Origin: Symsagittifera roscoffensis
Lineage: Eukaryota > Xenacoelomorpha > Acoela > Convolutidae
Direction: 5' to 3'
NCBI RefSeq assembly: GCF_963678635.1
Contig: NC_087064.1
Coordinates: forward strand, 83,631,847 to 83,695,846
Length of the DNA stretch: 64,000 bases
Position numbers and translations under genes: made by a program. Shown here piece by piece: positions 53,411 to 64,000 of the stretch (the stretch's first letter is position 1; every line of letters begins with the position of its first letter). Below the pieces are notes generated by a model that worked only from the letters and a program-made list of their open reading frames with translations, did not search any database and was not told the DNA's origin.

Positions 53411-56139
53411 CAATTCTGAAGCACTTTGCGGCGTCTATAATAAACCAAAAAAAATAATTCTGAAGTACTTTGCGGCGTAGATAAGAAAACCAAAAAAATG
53501 TTTCTGCAGCACGTTGCAGGGTTGATAAGAAACCGAAATTTTGTTTCTCCATCGTTTTGCGGCATTGGTAAGAAACCCAAAAAAACAATTCTGAAGCACT
53601 TTGGATCGTTGATAAGAAACCAAAAAAAAATTCTGCAGAATTTTGCGGCGTTGATTAGAAACCAAATGAAAATAACTCTACGCCACTTTGCGGCGTTGAT
53701 AAGAAACCAAAAAAGCAATTCTGCAGCACTTTGCGGCGTTGATAAGAAATCAAAAACAGTAATTCTGAAAAACTTTTCGGCGTTGATAAGAAAACAAAAA
53801 AAAATAATTATGCAGTGCTTAACGGCGTTGATAAGAAATCAAAAAAATAAATTCTGAAGTACTTTGCGGCGTAATCAAGAAAACCAAAAAAACATTATCC
53901 TGAAGCAATTTGAGTCGCTGATAAGCAACAAAAAAAATCTGCAGCATTTTGCGGCGTTGATAAGAAAACAAATAAAAACAATTCTGCATCACTTTGCGGC
54001 GTTGATGAAGAACCAAAAAAATGTAATACTGCACCAATTTGCGGCGTTGATAAGAAACCAAAAAAAAACAATTCTGAAGCACTTTGCGGCGTCTATAACA
54101 AACCAAAAAAACTAATTCTAAAGTACTTTGCGGCGTAAATAATAAAACCAAAAAAAAAACATATATCTGCAGCACGTTGCAGGATTGATAAGAAACCAAA
54201 AACTTATTTCTCCATCACTTTGCGGCATTGGTAAGAAACACAAAAAAAACAACTCTGAGGCACTTTGCGGCGTTTTTTATAAAGTAAAAAATGTAATTCT
54301 GCACCAATTTGCGGCGTTGATAAGAAACCAAAAAAAAACAGTTCTGCAGCACTTTGCGGCGTTGATAAGAAACCAAAAAAGATTAATTCTGCAGCATTTT
54401 TGGAGTTATTAAGAAACCAAACAAAATATTTCTGCAGCACGTTGCAGGTTGATAAAAAAACCAAAAAAGTCATTCTTCAGCTATTTTTGGCGTTGTTAAG
54501 TAACCCAAAAAAAAATTCTGAAGCACTTTGCGGCGTATATAATAAAACAAAAAAATAATTCAGTAGCACTTTGCGCCGTTGATGAGAAAACCAAAAAATG
54601 TAATTCTGAAGCATTTTGCGTCGTCGATAAAGAACCAAAAAAAATTCTGCAGCATTTTGCGCGTTGACAAAAAATAAAAAAAAATTATTTCTGAAGCACT
54701 TTGCGACGTTAAAAAGAAACCAATAAAAGTATTTCTGAAGCATTTTGCGGCGTTGATAAGAAAGCAAAAAAAAATCAGCAGCACTTTGCTCCGTTGATAA
54801 GACATTTAAAAAATGAATTTTGCAGCACTTTGGCGCGTTGATAAGAATTCAACCAAAATATTTCTGCAGCACGTTGCAGGGTTGATAAAAAACCAAAAAA
54901 GTCAATCTCCAGCACTTTTCGGCGTAATTAGGAAAACCAAACAAATTATCCTGAAGCGATTTGAGTCGTTGATAAGAAACAAAAAAACGTAACTCTGCAG
55001 CACTTTGCTGCGTTGATAAGAAACCAAAAGAGCAATTCTGCAGCACTTTGAGGCGTTTGTAAGAAATCAAAAAAGTAATTCTGAAGTACTTAGCGGCGTA
55101 ATTAGGAAACCAAAAAAGTAACTCTGAAGCACTTTGCGGCGTTGATAAAAAATCAAAAATAAATAATTCTGCAGTAAGTACTTAGCGGAGTTGATAGGGA
55201 ATCAAAAACAGTAAATCTGAAGTACTTTGCGGCGTAGAAAAGAAAACCAAAAAAATAATAATAATTCTGAAGCACTTTGAGTCGTTGATAAGAAACCAAA
55301 AAAAAGTAATTCTGCGGAAATTTGCGGCGTTGATTAGAAACCAAATAAAAATAATTCTCCACCACTTTCCGGCATCGATAAGAAACTAAAAAAGCAATTT
55401 TGCAGCACTTTGCAGCGGTGATAAGAAATCAAAAACAGTAATTCTTAATAACTTTTCCGCGTTGATAAGAAAATAAAAAAAATAACTCTGCAGTACTTAG
55501 CGGCGTTGATAAGAAATCAAATGAAGTAATTCTGAAGTACTTTGCGGCGTTGATAAGAAACCAAAAAAAACTATTCTGCAGCATTTTGCGGCGTTGATAA
55601 GAAACCAAATAAAAAGAATTCTGCACCACTTTGCGGCGTTAATAAAAAACCGAAAAAATGCAATACTGCACCACTTTGCGGCGTTGATAAGAAACCAAAA
55701 AAAAAAAACAATTCTGAAGCATTTTGCGGCGTCCATAATAAACCAAAAAAATAATTCTGAAATAATTTGCGGCGTAGATACGAAAACCAATAAAAAATGA
55801 TTCTGCAGCACGTTGGAGGATTGATAAGAAACCAAAATTTTTTTCTCCATCACTTTGCGGCATTGGTAAGAACTCCAAAAAAAACAATTCTCAAGCACTT
55901 TGAGTCGTTGATAAGAAACCAAAAAAAAAGTAATTCTGCAGAAATTTGCGGCGTTGATTAGAAGCCAAATAAAAATAACTCTGCGCCACTTTGCGGCGGT
56001 GATAAGAAACCAAAAAAGCAATTCTACAGCACTTTGCGGCGTTGATAATAAATCAAAAACAGTAATTCTGAATAACTTTTCGGCGTTGATAAGAAAACAA
56101 AAAACATTCTGCAGTGCTTAGAGGCGTTGATAAGAAATC

Positions 56140-59100
56140 AAAAAAATAATTCTGAAGCACTTTGCGGCGGTGATAAGAAACCAAAAAATTAATTCTGCAG
56201 CACTTTGCGGCGTTGATAAGAAATCAAAAACAGTAACTCTGAATAAATTTTTGGCGTTGATAAGAAAACAAAAAAAACAAATCTGCAGTGCTTAGCGGCG
56301 TTGATAAGAAATCAAAAAAATTAATTCTGAAGTATTTTGCGGCGTATTTAAGAAAACCAAAAAAATTATTCTGAAGCAATTTGAATCGTTGATAAGAAAC
56401 AAAAAATAATAGTTCTGCAGCATTTTGTGGCGTTGATAAGAAACCAAATAAAAATAATTCTGCATCACATTGCGGCGTTGATAAAAAACCAAAAAAATGT
56501 ACTACTGCAGCTCTTTGCGGCGTTGATAAGAAATCAAAAAAATAATTTCGAAGTACTTTGCGGCGTAATTAGGAAGACAAAAAAAAGTAACTCTGAAGCA
56601 CTTTGCGGCGTTGATAAAAAACAAAAATTTTTAATTCTGCAGTACTTAGCGGCGTTGATAGGAAATCAAAAACAGTAATTCTGAAGTACTTTGCGGCGTA
56701 GATAGGAAAACCAAAAAAAAATAATTCTGAAGCACTTTGAGTCGTTGATAAGAAACCAAAAAAATAATTCTGCAGAATTTTGCGGCGTTGATTAGAAACC
56801 AAAAAAAAATAATTCTGCACCACTTTGCGGCGTTGATAAGAAAACAAAAAACAATAATTCTGCAGTGCTTAGCGGCGTTGATAAGAAATTAAAAAAAGTA
56901 ATTCTGAAGTACTTTGCGGCGTAATTAAGAAAACCAAAAAAAATTAATTCTGAAGCACTTTGAGTCGTTGATAAGAAACCAAAAAAAAGTAATTCTGCAG
57001 AAATTTGCGGCGTTGATTAGAAACCAAATAAAAATAATTCTGCACCACTTTTCGGCGTTGATAAGAAACCAAAAAAGCAATTCTACAGCACTTTGCGGCG
57101 TTGATAATAAATCAAAAACAGTAATTCTGAATAACTTTTCGGCGTTGATAAGAAAACAAAAAAAAATTCTGCAGTGCTTAGAGGCGTTGATAAGAAATCA
57201 AAAAAATAATTCTGAAGCACTTTGCGGCGGTGATAAGAAACCAAAAAAGCAATTCTGCAGCACTTTGCGGCGTTGATAAGAAATCAAAAACAGTAACTCT
57301 GAATAACTTTTTGGCGTTGATAAGAAAACCAAAAAAATAATTCTGAAATAATTTGCCGCGTAGATACGAAAACCAATAAAAAATGATTCTGCAGCACGTT
57401 GGAGGATTGATAAGAAACCAAAATTTTTTTCTCCATCACTTTGCGGCATTGGTAAGAACTCCAAAAAAACAATTCTGAAGCACTTTGAGTCGTTGATAAG
57501 AAACCAAAAAAAAGTAATTCTGCAGAAATTTGCGGCGTTGATTAGAAACCAAATAAAAATAATTCTGCACCACTTTTCGGCGTTGATAAGAAACCAAAAA
57601 AGCAATTCTACAGCACTTTGCGGCGTTGATAATAAATCAAAAACAGTAATTCAGAATAACTTTTCGGCGTTGATAAGAAAACAAAAAAAAATTCTGCAGT
57701 GCTTAGAGGCGTTGATAAGAAATCAAAAAAAATAATTCTGAAGCACTTTGCGGCGGTGATAAGAAACCAAAAAAGCAATTCTGCAGCACTTTGCGGCGTT
57801 GATAAGAAATCAAAAACAGTAACTCTGAATAACTTTTTGGCGTTGATAAGAAAACAAAATAAACAATTCTGCAGTGCTTAGCGGCGTTGATAAGAAATCA
57901 AAAAAATTAATTCTGAAGTATTTTGCGGCGTATTTAAGAAAACCAAAAAAATTCTGAAGCAATTTGAATCGTTGATAAGAAACAAAAAATAAAAATTCTG
58001 CAGCATTTTGTGGCGTTGATAAGAAACCAAATAAAAATAATTCTGCATCACATTGCGGCGTTGATAAAAAACCAAAAAAATGTACTACTGCAGCTCTTTG
58101 CGGCGTTGATAAGAAATCAAAAAAATAATTTCGAAGTACTTTGCGGCGTAATTAGGAAGACAAAAAAAAGTAACTCTGAAGCACTTTGCGGCGTTGATAA
58201 AAAACAAAAATTTTTAATTCTGCAGTACTTAGCGGCGTTGATAGGAAATCAAAAACAGTAATTCTGAAGTACTTTGCGGCGTAGATAGGAAAACCAAAAA
58301 AAAAATAATTCTGAAGCACTTTGAGTCGTTGATAAGAAACCAAAAAAATAATTCTGCAGAATTTTGCGGCGTTGATTAGAAACCAAAAAAAAAATAATTC
58401 TGCACCACTTTGCGGCGTTGATAAGAAAACAAAAAACAATAATTCTGCAGTGCTTAGCGGCGTTGATAAGAAATTAAAAAAAGTAATTCTGAAGTACTTT
58501 GCGGCGTAATTAAGAAAACCAAAAAAAATTAATTCTGAAGCACTTTGAGTCGTTGATAAGAAACCAAAAAAAAGTAATTCTGCAGAAATTTGCGGCGTTG
58601 ATTAGAAACCAAATAAAAATAATTCTGCACCACTTTTCGGCGTTGATAAGAAAACAAAAAAAAATAACTCTGCAGTACTTAGCGGCGTTGATAAGAAATC
58701 AAACGAAGTAATTCTGAAATACTTTGCGGCGTAATTAAGAAAACAAAAAAAAACTATTCTGCAGCATTTTGCGGCGTTGATAAGAAACCAAATAAAAAGA
58801 ATTCTGCACCACTTTGCGGCGTTGATAAGAAACCAAAGAAATGTAATACTGCACCACTTTGCGGCGTTGATAAGAAACCAAAAAAAAATAATTCTGAAGC
58901 ATTTTGCGGCGTCTATAATAAACCAAAAAAAGTAATTCTGAAATACTTTGCGGCGTAGATACGAAAACCAATAAAAAATGATTCGGCAGCACGTTGGAGG
59001 ATTGATAAGAAACCAAATTTTTTTCTCCATCACTTTGCGGCATTGGTAAGAACTCCAAAAAACAATTCTGAAGCACCTTGAGTTGTTGATAAGAAACCAA

Positions 59101-59760
59101 AAAAAGTAATTCTGCAGAAATTTGCGGCGTGGATTAGAAGCCAAATAAAAAAAACTCTGCGCCACTTTGCGGCGGTGATAAGAAACCAAAAAAGCAATTC
59201 TGCAGCACTTTGCGGCGGTGATAAGAAACCAAAAAAGCAATTCTGCAGCACTTTGCGGCGTTGATAAGAAATCAAAAACAGTAATTCTGAATAATTTTTC
59301 GGCGTTGATAAGAAAACAAAAAAAAGTTCTGCAGTACTTAGCGGCGTTGATAAGAAATCAAAAACAACAATTCTGAAGTACTTTGCGGCGTAATTAAGAA
59401 AACCAAAAAAACTATTTTGAAGCAATTTGAATCGCTGATAAGAGACAAAAAATAATAATTCTGCAGCATTTTGCGGCCTTGATAAGAAACCAAATAAAAA
59501 TAATTCTGCATCACATTGCGGCGTTGATAAAAAACCAAAAAAATGTACTACTGCAGCTCTTTGCGGCGTTGATAAGAAATCAGAAAAAAAATTTCGAAGT
59601 ACTTTGCGGCGTAATTAGGAAACCAAAAAAAGTAACTCTGAAGCACTTTGCGGCGTTGATAAAAAACCAAAAATTTTTAATTCTGCAGTACTTAGCGGCG
59701 TTGATAGGAAATCAAAAACAGTAAATCTGAAGTATTTTGCGTCGTAAATAGGAAAACCAA
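56140..59760. repeat. Higher-order repeats, period about 1.5-1.6 kb
   Basis: The series TGCATCACATTGCGGCG...TACTACTGCAGCTCTTTGCG occurs at 56461, 58044 and 59510 (steps of 1,583 and 1,466). It also stands at the very start of block 2 (49041), linking the array edge to an internal higher-order unit. Confidence 0.8.
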
Positions 59761-62700
59761 AAAAAAAATAATTCTGAAGCACTTTGAGTCGTTGATAAGA
59801 AACCAAAAAAAAGTAATTCTGCAGAATTTTGCGGCGTTGATTAGAAACCAAATAAAAATGATTCTGCACCACTTTGCGGCGTTGATAAGAAAACAAAAAA
59901 CAATAATTCTGCAGTGCTTAGCGGCGTTGATAAGAAATTTAAAAAAGTAATTCTGAAGTACTTTGCGGCGTAATTAAGAAAACCAAAAAAAAAACAATTC
60001 TGAAGCACTTTGAGTCCTTGATAAGAAACAAAAAATAATAATTCTGCAGCATTTTGCGGCGTTGATAAGAAACCACATAAAAATAATTCTGCACCTTTTT
60101 GCGGCGTTGATGAGAAACCGAAAAATGTAATACTGCACCACTTTGTAAAACCAAAAAAAAATAATTCTAAAGCACACTGCGGCGTCTATATTAGCCCAAA
60201 AAAAATTCTGAAGTACTTTGCGGCGTAGATAAGAAAACCAAAAAAAATTATTCTGCAGCACGTGGCAGGATTGATTAAAAACCAAAATTTTATTTCCCCA
60301 TTACTTTGCGGCATTGGTAAGAAACCCAAAAAAAAACAATTCTGAAGCACTTTGAGTCGTTGATAAGGAACCAAAAAAATTCTGCAGAATTTTGAGGCAG
60401 TGATTAGAAACCAAATAAAAATAATTCTGCACTACTTTGCGGCGTTGATAAGAAACCAAAAAAGCAACTCTGCAGCACTTTGCGGCGTTGATAAGAAATC
60501 AAAAACAGTATTTCTGAATAATTTTTCGGCGTTGATAAGAAAACCAAAAAAAATTATTCTGCAGCAATTTGAGTCGTCGATAAGAAACAAAAAAATAATT
60601 CTGCAGCATTTTGCGGCGTTGATAAGAAAACAAATAAAAAATAATTCTGCATCACTTTGCGGCGTTGATAAAAAATCAAAAAAATGTAATACTGCGCCAA
60701 TTTGCGGCGTTGATAAGAAACCATAAAAACAATTCCGAAGCACTTTGCGGCGTCTACATCAAACCAAAAAAAAAGTAATTCTGAAGTACTTTGCGGCGTA
60801 GATAAGAAAACCAAAAAATATATATCTGCAGCACGTTCCAGGATTGATAAGAAACCAAAAACTTATTTATCCATCATTTTGCGGCATTGGTAAGAACCCA
60901 AAAAAAAAAACAGTTCTGAGGCACTTTGCGGCGTCTTTTATAAACCAAAAAAATATTTCTGCAGCACTTTGCGGCGTTGATAAGAAACCAAAAAAGATTA
61001 ATTCTGCAGCATTTTTTGGAGTTGTTAAGAAACCAAACAAAATATTTCTGCAGCACGTTGCAGGGTTGATAAAAAAAACCAAAAAAAATATTCTCCAGCA
61101 CTTTTTGGCGTTGATAAGTAGCCCCAAAAAAAAATTCTGAAGCACTTTGCGGCGTTTATAATAAATCAAAAAAAGTAATTCAGTAGCACTTTGCGCCGTT
61201 GACGAGAAAACCAAAAAATTTAATTCTGAAGCATTTTGGGTCAATGATAAGGAAACAAAAAAAAATTCTGCAGCATTTTGCGGCGTTAACAAAAAAAAAA
61301 ACATTTCTGAAGCACTTTGCGGCGTTGATAAGAAACCAAAAAAGTAATTTGGAAGAATTTTGCGGCGTTGATAAGAAACTAAAAAAAATAATTCTGCAGC
61401 ACTTAGCGGCGATGATAAGAAACCAAATAAAATGATTCTGAAGTATTTTGTGGCGTTGATAAAAAACCAAAAAAGCAATTCTGCAGCACTTTGCGGCGTT
61501 GAGAAGAAACCAAAAAATGAATTCTGCAGTACTTTGCGTTAATGATAAGAAATCAAAAAAAAGTAACTTTGAAGCACTTCGCGTGTTGATAGAAACCAAA
61601 AGTATTAATTATGCAGTACTTAGCGGCGTTGATGAAAAATCAAAAACAGTAATTCTGAAGTACTTTGAGGCGTAGATAAGAAAACAAAAAAAATAATTCT
61701 GAAGCACTTTGAGTTGTTGATAAGGAACCAAAAAAAGAATCTGCAGCACTTTACGGCGTTGAAAAGACACCAAAAAAGGAATTCTGCAGCACTTTGCGGC
61801 GTTGATAAGAAACCAAAAAGTAAATTTGAAGAATTTTGCGGCGTTGCTAAGAAACCAAAAAAAATTGATTCTGCAGTACTTAGCGGCGATGATAAGAAAC
61901 CAAAAAAAGTAATTCTGAAGTATTTTGCGGCGTTGATAAGAAACCAAAAAACATTGATTCTGCAGTACTTAGCGGCGATGATGAGAAACCAAAAAAATTG
62001 ATTCTGAAGTATTTTGTGGCGTTGATAAGAAATCAAAAAAGCAATTCTGTAGCACTTTGCGGCGTTGATAAGAAACCAAAAAAGAATTCTGCAGCACTTT
62101 GCGGCGTTGATAAGAAACCAAAAATAATTAATTCTGCAGTACTTAGCGGCGATAATAAAAAAAAAGTGATACTGAATTATTTTGTGGCGTTGATAAGAAA
62201 CCGAAAAAACAATTCTGCGGCACTTTGCGGCGTTGATAAGAAACCAAAACAATTTTCCGCAGCACTTTGCGTCGTTGATAAGAAATCAAAAAAAGTAACT
62301 CTGAAGCATTTTTCGGCGTTGATAAGAAACAAAAAATTATTAATTTTGCAGTACTTAGCGGCGTTGATAAAAATCAAAAAAAAGTAATTCTGAAGTATTT
62401 TGCGGCGTAGATAAGAAAACCAAAATAAAATGTTTCTGAAGCACTTTTAGTCGTTGATACCAGACCAAAAAAGAAAAATTCTGCAGCGTTTTGCGGCGTT
62501 GATAAGAAACCAATTAAAATTAATTCTGCAGCACTTTGCGGCATTGATAAGAAACTCAAAAAAAAACAAATCTGAATCACTTTGCGGCGTTTGAAATAAA
62601 CCAAAAAAAGTAATTCTGCACCACTTTAAGGCGTTGATAATAAACCAAAAAGCAATTCTGCAGCACTTTGCGGCGTTGATAAGAAACCGAAAAAATAATT

Positions 62701-64000
62701 CTGCAGCACTTTGCGGCGTTGATAAGAAATCAAAAACAGTAATTCTGAATAACTTCTGTGCGTTGATAAGAAAACAAAAAAGTCGATTCTGCAGTACTTA
62801 GCGGCGTTGATAAGAATACAAAAAAGTATTCTGAATACTTTGTGGCGTAGATAAGAAAACAAAAAAAGTAATTCTGTAGCAATTTGCGGCGTTGGTAAGA
62901 AATTTAAAAGAAGTAATTCTGCATCACTTTGCGGCGTTGATAAGGAAACCAAAAAAAAACAATTGTGAATCAATTTGTGACGTTTGCGATAAACAAAGAA
63001 AAAGTAATTCTGCAACACTTTGCAGCCTTGAAAATAAACCAAAAAAGCAATTCTGAAGCATTTTGTGGCGTTGATAAGAAACGGAAGAAAGAAAATCTGC
63101 AGCACTTTACGGCGTTGATAAGAAACCAAAAAAAGTAATTCCGAAGAATTTTGCGGCGTTGATAAGACACCAAAAAAGCAATTCTGCAGCACTTTGCGGC
63201 GTTGATAAGAAACCAAAACAAAAATAATTCTGCAGCACTTTGCGGCGTTGATAAGAAATTAAAAACAATAATTCTGAATAATTTTTGTGCGTTGATAAGA
63301 AAACAAAAAAGTGAATTCTGCAGTATTAGGCGGCGTTGATGAGAAAACAAAAAATTTATTCTGAAGTAATTTGCGGCGTAGATAAGAAAAAAAAATCTGA
63401 AGCATTTTGCGGCGTTGGTAAGAAATTAAAAAGAAGTAATTCTGCAGCACTTTGCGGCGTTGATAAGGAAACCAAAAAAAAAATTCTGAATTAATTTGCG
63501 GCGTTTGCAATAAACGAAAGAAAGTAAATCTGCACCATTTTGCGGCGTTGAAAACAAACCAAAAAAGCAATTTTGAAGCATTTTGTGCGTTGATAAGAAA
63601 CCAAAGAAAGAAAATCTGCAGCACTTTAAGGCGATGATAAGAAACCAAAAAAAGTAAATCTGAAGCACTTTGTGGCGTTGATAAAAAACCAAAAAAGCAA
63701 CTCTGCAGCACTTTGCAGCGTTGATAAAAAACCAAAAAAAAAGCAAATCTGAAGCACTTTGCGGCGTTGATAAAAAACCAAAAAAGCAATTCTGCAGCAC
63801 TTTGCGGCGTTGATAAGAAACCAAAAAAGAATTATGCATCACTTTGCGGCGTTGATCACAAACCAAAAAAAGTAACTCTGAAGCACTTTGCGGCGCTGAT
63901 AAGAGACCAAAAAAAATTAATTCTGCAGTTTTTAGCGGCGTTAACAAAACATCAAAAAAATAATTCTGAAGTACTCTGCGGCGTAAATCAAAAAGAAGTA

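Larger units (their letters stand above)
49041..64000. repeat. Minisatellite array, block 2 (about 15 kb, open at right edge)
   Basis: Same ~44-bp monomer family as block 1 but with different predominant types: CTGAAGTACTTTGCGGCG-TA, CTGCAGTGCTTAGCGGCG, CACTTTGAGTCGTTGATAAG and AACTTTTCGGCG. These recur in fixed order, forming higher-order repeats. Examples are 49207-49850 repeated at +1,676 bases, a ~512-bp duplication (52391 and 52903), and 56427 repeated at +1,583. From about 61.2 kb the monomers become more homogeneous. The array continues beyond the window. Confidence 0.95.

Noticed and set aside
41313-64000. Dozens of 60-230 aa open frames on both strands in the satellite
   Set aside because: The ~44-bp monomer lacks stops in most phases, and linker length changes move the frame every few monomers. 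Translations are just the monomer read in three frames.

Overview
This 64 kb window reads as accessory DNA from an invertebrate animal. The evidence is an RTE-like LINE with an AP-endonuclease, Ty3/gypsy-type pol remnants, hAT-type MITEs, consensus splice sites beside short open frames, a fragment of a class A GPCR, and a very large minisatellite. Nothing looks bacterial: there are no operons, rRNA, tRNA genes or CRISPR arrays. I cannot name the phylum. Almost every recognisable coding sequence is decayed and mobile-element derived.

Layout. 0-4.5 kb: a possible exon, a complete hAT MITE with an 8-bp target duplication, a pair of ~0.53 kb direct repeats, and a tRNA-like (SINE-like) repeat. 4.5-9.2 kb, minus strand: a degenerate LINE with endonuclease, reverse transcriptase and three C-terminal C2H2 fingers. 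9.4-10.2 kb, minus strand: a gypsy-like pol fragment. 10.3-17.8 kb, plus strand: a pair of ~425-bp TG...CA repeats with TATA boxes (LTR-like) enclosing a broken coding region. That region encodes five tandem units that look like retropepsin folds, none with an intact D-T/S-G. No reverse transcriptase is visible between the LTRs.

15.18-32.55 kb: a recent tandem triplication of a ~5.79 kb segment. Each unit carries the 3' half of the LTR element, its LTR, a SINE-like repeat, a MITE, an unrecognised open frame of ~182 aa on the minus strand, and the 3' end of a minus-strand gypsy element. The rest of that gypsy element lies once at 32.55-37.6 kb, in pieces: integrase, RNase H, RT, primer-binding-site candidate and 5' LTR. 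37.6-41.3 kb: short-repeat clusters, a palindromic element built around CCATATATGG, a candidate exon, and a MITE truncated by the satellite.

41.3-64.0 kb: a minisatellite of ~44-bp monomers, roughly 500 copies, with higher-order organisation. It runs off the right edge. Its only interruption (48,406-49,040) begins with the C-terminal coding end of a GPCR (NPxxY, helix 8, CC).

The most unusual items are the multi-unit retropepsin-like coding region inside an RT-less LTR pair, the higher-order minisatellite that abuts a GPCR exon and starts inside a MITE, and the triplication. All domain calls come from reading translations and motifs by eye; no database search was run.
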